Source: Actinomycetes bacterium | Lineage (GTDB): Bacteria; Actinomycetota; Aquicultoria; CAJVYJ01 | DNA: 7,479 bases | Reading direction: 5' to 3' | Assembly (NCBI GenBank): GCA_030597945.1 | Contig: JAUVQW010000051.1 | Coordinates: 1 to 7,479 of the forward strand | Shown here: positions 1 through 4,560 of the stretch, piece after piece | How the letters are laid out: the number at the start of each line of letters is the position of its first letter | Numbering within the stretch: the first letter of the stretch is position 1 | The notes under the pieces: model-generated | Seen by the model: the letters and a program-made list of their open reading frames with translations, nothing else | Databases searched by the model: none | Told to the model about the DNA's origin: nothing | Translations under genes and position numbers: made by a program

Positions 1-953
1 ATCGCTTGGTCACCTGATTGAATACCCACGCTTGCACTCTCCATTCCGGCATTGGAGAAAAGACTGACATTCTCGCTGTTTATGGTTGTTGGATAGAGTT
101 CAGCCATAAAAGGAAGGCCGATCTGACTTCGATATTTATTCGAAAATTCTCTTGCCCATTCTTTATTGATGCCGAAAATCTCATCGACAAAGAATACTCT
201 TCTTACATGGGGCAGCTCATTTTTTACTAGCGCCAGCTCTTCGATGACTTTATCTACCGAGCGGACTCTTATCGATCTTCTTCCACTCCCGGTAATATCC
301 ATAATCGATGAACTGCAACAATAAGAACATACGAAAGGACAGCCCCTAGATGCCATGATGTCATATCGAGTATTAAAGCTCATTGGGTCTGTTTTGAATT
401 CATCATCATCGATAAAAAACTTTTTCTCATGTAGTCGTACGGGAAACGGTAGTTCATCAAGATCCATCTCAAGATCAATTTTCTCACCCTTTATTATCTT
501 GTCTCCATCTTTGATCCAACAGCCGGCAAGGGGAGAAGCCATCTTTGTAGACACAGCTCTTATTAGAGGTACTAGGGCTCTATCTCCCTCGCTTAAACAG
601 ATAGCGTCGGCATGCTTGATTCCGATTTCTGGACATAAGATGACATCGGTTCCACCCCAGATTATAGGGATTCCAAATTTAGATCTGATCATTTCCGTCA
701 GTTCAATGGCGATCTGTCGATAGGGCGAGCGGACACTCATTGCCACGATGGTAGGTTTTTCTCTTTGAAGGAGTTCGATTAAGAGAGCTAACTCTTTGGC
801 GGTCGGTTTTTTTATATCGTTTGTAATTAGATCTTTTAAAAAAATAGCGCTCGTATCGATACCTTCATTTTCGAGTATAGAAAAAAGTCCGCGAACGGCA
901 AATGAGTCGAAACTATATAAAGATATCAAGGATACTTTGATATTTTCTGCCAT
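1..953 (-). CDS. B12-binding-type radical SAM protein, 3' end beyond the window
   Basis: The minus strand is open from an ATG at 953-951 to the left edge (317 codons, no stop), so the C-terminus is missing. Residues 1 to about 140 look like the Rossmann-like cobalamin-binding domain of class B radical SAM enzymes, with a GGTDVIL segment at 100-106 and SEGDRAL at 121-127 where relatives have GGPHA and GEGE. The radical SAM core begins near 195, with the iron-sulfur cluster triad C205-x3-C209-x2-C212. VDEIFGI (257-262 region) and GMESASVGIQSG (303-314) match conserved core strands. Such enzymes usually perform methylations or rearrangements; the substrate cannot be read here. A DxHxxG cobalamin-histidine motif is not visible, which is common in this class. 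The start has no SD within 20 bases; no better in-frame start codon is seen between it and about 1020. The family call is firm, the reaction unknown. Confidence 0.9.
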   Translation of the reverse strand, partial: MAENIKVSLISLYSFDSFAVRGLFSILENEGIDTSAIFLKDLITNDIKKPTAKELALLIELLQREKPTIVAMSVRSPYRQIAIELTEMIRSKFGIPIIWGGTDVILCPEIGIKHADAICLSEGDRALVPLIRAVSTKMASPLAGCWIKDGDKIIKGEKIDLEMDLDELPFPVRLHEKKFFIDDDEFKTDPMSFNTRYDIMASRGCPFVCSYCCSSSIMDITGSGRRSIRVRSVDKVIEELALVKNELPHVRRVFFVDEIFGINKEWAREFSNKYRSQIGLPFMAELYPTTINSENVSLFSNAGMESASVGIQSGDQA

Positions 954-994
954 AATAATTGTTTTTGTTTTAAAAATTTTTGAGTCCTCTGTGG

Positions 995-1003
995 TATTTA
1001 CCC
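995..1003 (-). promoter_or_regulatory. GGGTAAATA box upstream of the radical SAM gene
   Basis: Exact GGGTAAATA on the minus strand, its first base 50 nt before the radical SAM ATG. The same nonamer occurs before the RAM-domain gene and the second small membrane paralogue. TAAATA could serve as a -10 hexamer, but no convincing -35 lies 17-18 bases upstream here. Function is inferred only from recurrence and position. Confidence 0.35.
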
Positions 1004-1018
1004 AAAAATGACTGAGGA

Positions 1019-1046
1019 TTATTAGTCATCAGGAGTGATCTAATAA
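1019..1046. repeat. imperfect inverted repeat between two minus-strand genes
   Basis: TTATTAG (1019-1025) pairs with CTAATAA (1040-1046), and ATCA (1028-1031) with TGAT (1036-1039) around a GGAG loop, leaving a two-base bulge. It lies 23 bases after the stop of the membrane protein gene and upstream of the radical SAM gene. On the minus strand no T-run follows directly, so it is a poor intrinsic terminator; it could be a weak terminator or a protein-binding operator. Confidence 0.3.
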
Positions 1047-1068
1047 AAAGAATTGTAAGAACGTAGAC

Positions 1069-1839
1069 TTAATTTACAAAGTATACTTCTACAGCGTCAT
1101 GTAAATGGTTCGAGCTTACTTTTATGATTCCCGAAGCCGTCCCGTTTACAGTGATGAGTAGCTCCTCGGATGGCTTTAAGACTCCGGAATTTGGAGAGAC
1201 CGAGATATTGGAATTGCTAGGGGCAAGTGTAAACTCAAGATCCATATTTCCGTCATTTCTTACCGAAAAAGACGATTGTTGTTTTAGCTGGCTTAAGAAT
1301 ACTTGATAAGGATCAGTTTTTAAGATGGGCCCAGCTGTTATTATAGCCTCTTTACTTATCGCCGGCGGCGGACCGGGAGCGGGAGGACGGTTAGGCCTTT
1401 CGCTAAGACTTTTGGGAAAAAGCAGCCTGTCGGCAGAGTATCCAGGAGATGGAACGTTTAAAGAAGGGTCTACGAGTTCGCCGCGGTCATCACCAGGTAC
1501 CGGAAGGCCCTGTTCGGCCCTTAACTCGTCAAGTTTCTTTTCTACCTCGCTTCTTTGCTGAAGATTAAATATGGCCATGATTGCGATTGCTGCTAAGATG
1601 CCAACAAAAGCTATTATGGTAATAAAGTTCAGGATAGGACCCTTGTCTTCAGCCCCTTCTTTTGCGGCGGCTGGTCTACCGTCGCCAGCAGTCTCATCTT
1701 TTTTATAATAGAATCGGAAGATGGGTCCGGCTATCAAGACTAAGATAATGGTTATGATGGCGCCTATCATTATCGAATAAGCGATATCAGGATTTACATC
1801 AAAATTTATGCCTGCCGGTAGTTTTAAGGAGAAAACCAT
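1069..1839 (-). CDS. two-helix membrane protein with C-terminal Ig-like (beta-sandwich) domain
   Basis: This 256-residue protein is not recognised as a named family. Hydrophobic helices are predicted at about 20-40 and 69-92. The connecting loop (41-68) starts with a basic FRFYYKK run, so by the positive-inside rule it is cytoplasmic and both ends face outward. A short charged, probably helical segment (93-109) and a proline-rich linker (about 147-159) lead to residues 168-256. That part has alternating beta-strand patterns, including FSVRNDGNMDLEFTL and SVSPNSGVLKP, typical of Ig-like folds of the BACON, ASPM/SPD-2/Hydin or DUF1573-like kind. It probably displays a binding domain on the cell surface. 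No SD precedes the ATG; a TATGAT hexamer lies 11 bases upstream, suggesting a very short or absent leader. It is 70 bases downstream of the RAM gene and may also be co-transcribed with it. Confidence 0.8.
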   Translation of the reverse strand: MVFSLKLPAGINFDVNPDIAYSIMIGAIITIILVLIAGPIFRFYYKKDETAGDGRPAAAKEGAEDKGPILNFITIIAFVGILAAIAIMAIFNLQQRSEVEKKLDELRAEQGLPVPGDDRGELVDPSLNVPSPGYSADRLLFPKSLSERPNRPPAPGPPPAISKEAIITAGPILKTDPYQVFLSQLKQQSSFSVRNDGNMDLEFTLAPSNSNISVSPNSGVLKPSEELLITVNGTASGIIKVSSNHLHDAVEVYFVN

Positions 1840-1850
1840 ATAATTATTTT

Positions 1851-1856
1851 ATCATA
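1851..1856 (-). promoter_or_regulatory. possible -10 element giving a near-leaderless mRNA
   Basis: TATGAT on the minus strand, ending 11 bases before the ATG at 1839. Transcription would start roughly 5 bases before the ATG, which agrees with the missing SD. No clear -35 hexamer is seen at 17-18 bases, so the call is tentative. Confidence 0.3.
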
Positions 1857-1909
1857 ACATGGTGCCCCTTAGCAGCCATTTCTATTTGCTTTCTTAACAA
1901 AAAAATTAT

Positions 1910-2161
1910 TCAAGCAGCTATCTCACTAATTAACTCGACGACAAGGCAAGTAAGAGTCTTTTCGACTCCATTTACTTTTTGAATACTGGAAACGACTAAT
2001 TGTCCGAGCTCATCATTGCTATTTGCTTCCGCTTTTACAATCGCGTCATATGGACCGGTTATCGCTTCTACTGAATGAACTCCTTCCAACGAATATATCT
2101 GTTTGGCGGCATTATCTAATGTACCTGGCGATGTATTGATAAATATATAAGCTTCGACCAT
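1910..2161 (-). CDS. stand-alone Lrp/AsnC ligand-binding (RAM) domain protein
   Basis: The 83 residues match the regulation-of-amino-acid-metabolism (RAM) domain found at the C-terminus of Lrp/AsnC regulators, without any helix-turn-helix. The alpha/beta (ferredoxin-like) pattern is visible: a first strand at 3-8 (EAYIFI), a helix containing AAKQIYSLEGV, the strand EAITGPYDAIVKAEA with the family's GxYDxxV signature (36-42), a second helix, and the final VEKTLTCLVV strand. Such domains form dimers and octamers and bind amino acids or similar small molecules at their interfaces; stand-alone versions are thought to sense ligands or modulate full-length Lrp proteins. GGAGG lies five bases before the ATG, a strong ribosome site that fixes the start. 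The ligand and partner are unknown. Confidence 0.93.
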   Translation of the reverse strand: MVEAYIFINTSPGTLDNAAKQIYSLEGVHSVEAITGPYDAIVKAEANSNDELGQLVVSSIQKVNGVEKTLTCLVVELISEIAA

Positions 2162-2184
2162 AGGAACCTCCTATTTAGTTAAAG

Positions 2185-2216
2185 ATTATTTACCCCATTT
2201 TTCTATATTTGGGCAA
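2185..2216 (-). promoter_or_regulatory. probable promoter of the RAM-domain gene, containing a GGGTAAATA box
   Basis: Reading the minus strand, TTGCCC (2216-2211) is followed after 18 bases by TAAATA (2192-2187), a plausible -35/-10 pair. The -10 part lies inside GGGTAAATAAT (2195-2185), which is identical over 11 bases to a site before the second small membrane paralogue. The start codon is at 2161, leaving a leader of about 20 bases that holds the SD. Confidence 0.4.
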
Positions 2217-2261
2217 AAAAAGCCGGTGCGTTTATGGCACCGGCTGCGGGCCGGTTTTTTT
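2215..2261. terminator. overlapping hairpins forming a bidirectional terminator
   Basis: Hairpin 1 pairs AGCCGGTGC (2221-2229) with GCACCGGCT (2237-2245), a perfect 9-bp stem; read on the minus strand it is followed by a T-run (2221-2215). Hairpin 2 pairs ACCGGC (2239-2244) with GCCGGT (2250-2255) and is followed on the plus strand by TTTTTT (2256-2261). The two share bases 2239-2244, so only one can form in a transcript. It sits between divergent genes (2161 minus, 2335 plus), where no upstream gene obviously needs termination. It may insulate the two units, or attenuate a transcript that starts further out. Confidence 0.65.
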
Positions 2262-2278
2262 ATGAAAAAAATTAAAAA

Positions 2279-2287
2279 GGGTAGATA
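2279..2287 (+). promoter_or_regulatory. GGGTAGATA, variant of the shared box
   Basis: This differs by one base from the GGGTAAATA box and lies 56 bases before the ATG of the first small membrane paralogue, close to the 60 bases seen for the second paralogue. It follows a T-run and a TATGAAAAAA stretch that both paralogue leaders share, so it may simply be inherited from the duplication. Confidence 0.3.
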
Positions 2288-2334
2288 TTGAATTATTAGG
2301 TCCTTAAAAAAAGATTTGAAAAGGAGAGATAGAC

Positions 2335-2568
2335 ATGAATGCTTTGGGAATTTTTATAGGATTTGTTTTTGCAGTTGGTTTAGGTGTTTTTTGGATATGG
2401 CTTATGGGCACGCTTATCAAAGCGGCAACGGGAAATTCAAAGTGGTTCGGAGTTCTTATGGTTATTCCGGTAGTTTCTTTCATAACTTTAATTGTTTTTG
2501 GCCTACAATCTCACAGCGACCTTCTAGAGGAAGAATCCGAACCGGCGGCCAAAAAAATGGCATCATGA
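2335..2568 (+). CDS. small two-helix membrane protein, first tandem paralogue
   Basis: The 77-residue protein has two hydrophobic helices (about 4-27 and 37-57) joined by a short loop with K29, TGNSK and K36. An IP motif (44-45) sits within the second helix, and a hydrophilic tail holds an EEESEP acid patch (65-70) and a KKM ending. The loop charge suggests a cytoplasmic hairpin turn, though orientation is uncertain. AAGGAG eight bases before the ATG fixes the start. It shares 40 of 77 positions, without gaps, with the protein at 2723, including GT.IK.ATG.SK, the IP motif, G.Q.HS.LL and EESEP. It resembles other bacterial small two-helix proteins of unknown function (DUF5684-like pattern, from memory, unverified). 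It has its own leader and terminator and is probably expressed alone. No function can be assigned. Confidence 0.85.
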   Translation: MNALGIFIGFVFAVGLGVFWIWLMGTLIKAATGNSKWFGVLMVIPVVSFITLIVFGLQSHSDLLEEESEPAAKKMAS

Positions 2569-2619
2569 TCGGAGAAAGTTAATAAAACTAGTCAATAATG
2601 AAAATGGGCTATAAAAAAC

Positions 2620-2643
2620 GTCGGCCAGGGGCCGGCTTTTTTT
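2620..2643 (+). terminator. intrinsic terminator of the first paralogue
   Basis: GTCGGCC (2620-2626) pairs with GGCCGGC (2630-2636), a 7-bp GC-rich stem with one G-T wobble and a three-base loop, followed by seven T (2637-2643). It lies 51 bases after the stop codon at 2568. The segment after it (TTTTTTTATGAAAAAAA) is nearly the same as after the hairpin at 2250-2261. Confidence 0.85.
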
Positions 2644-2662
2644 ATGAAAAAAAAGATTAAAT

Positions 2663-2673
2663 GGGTAAATAAT
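2663..2673 (+). promoter_or_regulatory. GGGTAAATAAT box upstream of the second paralogue
   Basis: This is an 11-base exact match to the site before the RAM-domain gene, 60 bases upstream of the ATG at 2723. It follows the preceding terminator by 19 bases, where a new promoter would be expected. TAAATA may be the -10; the -35 region (around TTATGA, 2642-2647) is weak. Confidence 0.38.
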
Positions 2674-2722
2674 AAATCGCCAGATACTTTTTAAGACTTT
2701 TAAAGGGAGAGGAGATATACAA

Positions 2723-2956
2723 ATGGCTGCTTTTGCAGGATTCATAACGTTTATTATTGTTGTAGGTATTGTAGTTTTTTATTTATGGGCTTATGGAACT
2801 ATTATTAAAGGCGCTACCGGACAGTCTAAAGCCATGGTACTTCTTATGTTGATACCAATCGTTAATATAATAATGCCCATCGTTTGGGGTTTTCAAGCTC
2901 ATAGCCAGCTTCTTGATGAAGAATCTGAACCCACAGAGCGAAAGATGTCTGCTTAA
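2723..2956 (+). CDS. small two-helix membrane protein, second tandem paralogue
   Basis: This 77-residue protein is the same length as its upstream neighbour and aligns to it end to end. Helices lie at about 5-27 and 37-57, with the loop GTIIKGATGQSK between them, then the PIVN stretch (45-48), the QAHSQLLDEESEP segment (58-70) and a short RKMSA end. Divergence is concentrated inside the membrane helices, while the loop, the IP motif and the acidic tail are kept, suggesting those parts carry the function. AGGAG lies eight bases before the ATG. A leader of about 80 bases separates it from the previous terminator, and its own terminator follows, so it can be regulated separately. Function is unknown; a small membrane-complex subunit or membrane-stress peptide are possible roles, neither shown. 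Confidence 0.85.
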   Translation: MAAFAGFITFIIVVGIVVFYLWAYGTIIKGATGQSKAMVLLMLIPIVNIIMPIVWGFQAHSQLLDEESEPTERKMSA

Positions 2957-2970
2957 CCGCTAATAATTAG

Positions 2971-3003
2971 AAGAGCCAGCTGCAAGGCTGGTTCTTTGTT
3001 TTT
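2971..3003 (+). terminator. intrinsic terminator of the second paralogue
   Basis: GAGCCAGC (2973-2980) pairs with GCTGGTTC (2987-2994) with one G-T wobble, extendable by two A-T pairs, around a six-base loop. TTTGTTTTT follows to 3003. It lies 17 bases after the stop at 2956 and separates the paralogues from the next unit. Confidence 0.85.
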
Positions 3004-3036
3004 AGAGAAACATAAATCCCTGATCAAAACAAGACG

Positions 3037-3681
3037 GTGGAGATGGTTAAGGGTCAAGATGCATCCGATGACATATCAGATTTGAAGAAAGGTAGACACA
3101 GGGCAAAGCCTACACCCAGGTCCGCCTTCAAAATGGGCGGAATAATATTGTATCTATTTTCCGCATTTATAATAGCCTCTGTCTTTCTATCTTTTTTTAT
3201 TATCTACGATAGTTGGCTTTACCAAGGCAGCTATGAAAAATTAATGAATATCTGGATCCAGTCTGAAAGTAATCAAAAACGCTTGGATCATCTTACTAAA
3301 GATATGACTGACAGGAAGATCACCGATAAAGATATGGGTAAAAAAATAGAGAACATGAAAAAGGATATCCAAAAGCAAGATGATAAGTTAGATGAGATCA
3401 AATTATCCAATCGCTACCTCGGACTTGTTGCTTTAAAAAAAGAGCTTGCTTTATTGACCGGGGACTTATATAAAGTTTGTGAGTTAAAAGACGAGGTAGC
3501 CAGCGAGATGAATAATAACAACGGTAATAAAGCTCTCTTAGGTTTAAACGAGCAAAACCTTAAAACATTTAAAAGAGAGGAAAAGATAATCAAGAATTTT
3601 CAAAATACACTTCCTTTTGAGAGAAAGATATATGAAGGTCTGAGCGCTACTAGCCTGCTGGCAGCTATCAAGGGCTCATAA
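3037..3681 (+). CDS. single-pass membrane protein with long charged coiled coil, unknown function
   Basis: The protein has up to 214 residues. A basic N-terminal segment (1-32, KKGRHRAK at 17-24) precedes one strong membrane helix (34-57), so the N-terminus should be cytoplasmic and the rest outside. Residues 75-150 are rich in K, E, D and Q with heptad-like leucines and isoleucines, predicting a coiled coil. A second helical stretch (168-200) follows an N-rich break (159-164). No catalytic motif or named domain is recognised. The start is uncertain: GTG at 3037 or ATG at 3043, two codons later; neither has a properly spaced SD. The stop is one base before the TTG of the CPBP gene, so the two are almost certainly co-transcribed and coupled. 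It could be a partner or substrate of that protease, but this rests on position alone. Confidence 0.78.
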   Translation: MEMVKGQDASDDISDLKKGRHRAKPTPRSAFKMGGIILYLFSAFIIASVFLSFFIIYDSWLYQGSYEKLMNIWIQSESNQKRLDHLTKDMTDRKITDKDMGKKIENMKKDIQKQDDKLDEIKLSNRYLGLVALKKELALLTGDLYKVCELKDEVASEMNNNNGNKALLGLNEQNLKTFKREEKIIKNFQNTLPFERKIYEGLSATSLLAAIKGS

Positions 3682-3682
3682 G

Positions 3683-4492
3683 TTGCAGGACTCCTTCGAA
3701 GAGCCGCCTGATAAAAAGATCCATCTAGGCGGTAATCCCACCCTTGAAGCCACTCTGATCCCGGTCATCATATTATCTATTTGGTTTGCCATTAGCATTG
3801 TTTTAAATCCGCTTCTTCCTCCGATCATCGACTTCTATGTAGTATCCTTACTCCGCTTTGGTCTGCTTGTCTTATTTATGAGACAAGTGCACGGCAAAGA
3901 CCTAAAATGGGCTTGGCGAAATCTTGGCTTCATCCGACCGGTTATAAAACCGGTCCTCTTTGGGCTCCTGATATCTCTTCCTATGGTCCTTATCTACATA
4001 GGTATTCCTCTTATTACCGGTCGTTCACTATCATTATTGGCTGGTTGGCCATACCTGCTTCCGGTAATACTGGTAGGGCCGGGTTTGTTTGAGGAGGGTC
4101 TTTTTCGTGGATATGTCTTCAATCATTACGTTACGTTTTCGAAAATGAATTGGATGAAAGCCGCTTTTTTTAGTGGTATCCTTTTTTCTCTCTCACATCT
4201 TATTAACTTACTGGCGGGGGTAGCACTTTTTAGCATCTTTATTTCGATCACCTTTGCCTTTCCGATATCCTTTCTGTTCGGTTATATGTTTATAAAGATG
4301 TCTAAAAATATTTGGGGATGCGTCTCCGCTCATGTTGCAATCGACATGGTAGCTGGTACGGTAATCTTAAGTGATAATACGATCGGACTGCAGATGTTAT
4401 TGTTGTTTCTTTCGATCATCGTAATTATGCCTATTGGCTTTATCTTGGTTAATCGATTTTACCCCAGTGAGCAGGTCGTCGAATCCTTGTAA
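3683..4492 (+). CDS. CPBP-family intramembrane glutamic protease (CAAX/Abi-like)
   Basis: This 269-residue multi-pass membrane protein carries the CPBP (Rce1-like, formerly Abi/CAAX) active-site motifs in order. They are FEEGLFRG with E137, E138 and R142, then FSLSH with H172, then SAHVAID with H217 and D221, where many members have N. All expected catalytic residues are therefore present. In characterised relatives the glutamate and histidines activate water for peptide cleavage inside the membrane; bacterial members serve in prenyl-protein processing, bacteriocin immunity or protein maturation. The N-terminal 20 residues are hydrophilic, followed by about seven or eight hydrophobic segments. 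The start is a TTG one base after the preceding stop, with a weak AAGG nine bases before it; the first in-frame ATG would remove 65 residues and a helix. Its substrate is unknown. Confidence 0.9.
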   Translation: MQDSFEEPPDKKIHLGGNPTLEATLIPVIILSIWFAISIVLNPLLPPIIDFYVVSLLRFGLLVLFMRQVHGKDLKWAWRNLGFIRPVIKPVLFGLLISLPMVLIYIGIPLITGRSLSLLAGWPYLLPVILVGPGLFEEGLFRGYVFNHYVTFSKMNWMKAAFFSGILFSLSHLINLLAGVALFSIFISITFAFPISFLFGYMFIKMSKNIWGCVSAHVAIDMVAGTVILSDNTIGLQMLLLFLSIIVIMPIGFILVNRFYPSEQVVESL

Positions 4493-4520
4493 GAGATTTT
4501 GGGATGCACACTTTTAATGC

Positions 4521-4534
4521 TAAAATCCTATAAT
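4521..4534 (+). promoter_or_regulatory. possible valS promoter -10 region
   Basis: A consensus TATAAT lies at 4529-4534 and a TAAAAT at 4521-4526, within the 65-base gap between the CPBP stop and valS. TTTGGG at 4498-4503 is 17 bases before TAAAAT and is a partial -35 match. Either -10 gives a leader of about 15-25 bases that just includes the SD. There is no room for a T-box, the common control element of valS in Firmicutes. Confidence 0.4.
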
Positions 4535-4543
4535 CGGAGTTAG

Positions 4544-4560
4544 AAAGGACCCAAAAACTG
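4544..4560 (+). promoter_or_regulatory. SD site and CTG start codon of valS
   Basis: AAAGGA (4544-4549) is a good SD, eight bases before CTG (4558-4560). An in-frame TAA at 4531-4533 closes the frame just upstream. Between that stop and the conserved ValRS N-terminus there is no ATG, GTG or TTG in frame, so CTG is the only start with SD support. Confidence 0.65.

Noticed and set aside
355..723. Plus-strand open frames at 18-230, 355-723 and 796-1011
   Set aside because: They lie opposite the radical SAM gene, have low-complexity serine-rich products and no SD; the minus strand has a continuous frame with recognisable motifs across the whole stretch.
1910..2161. Full-length Lrp/AsnC transcription regulator
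   Set aside because: The 83-residue protein begins directly with the first strand of the RAM domain, with a strong SD at that ATG; no helix-turn-helix is encoded upstream.
2279..2673. General-stress (SigB/SigF-type) promoters, suggested by the GGGTA core of the shared box
   Set aside because: The expected GTTT element 12-17 bases upstream is missing at all four sites; only the GGGTA half resembles such promoters.
3683..4492. Phage-defence (abortive infection) system based on the old Abi name of the CPBP family
   Set aside because: The Abi label is historical; no toxin, nuclease or other defence genes are nearby and the setting is housekeeping.
4493..4557. T-box riboswitch controlling valS
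   Set aside because: Only 65 bases separate the genes and no specifier stem, T-box sequence or terminator is visible.
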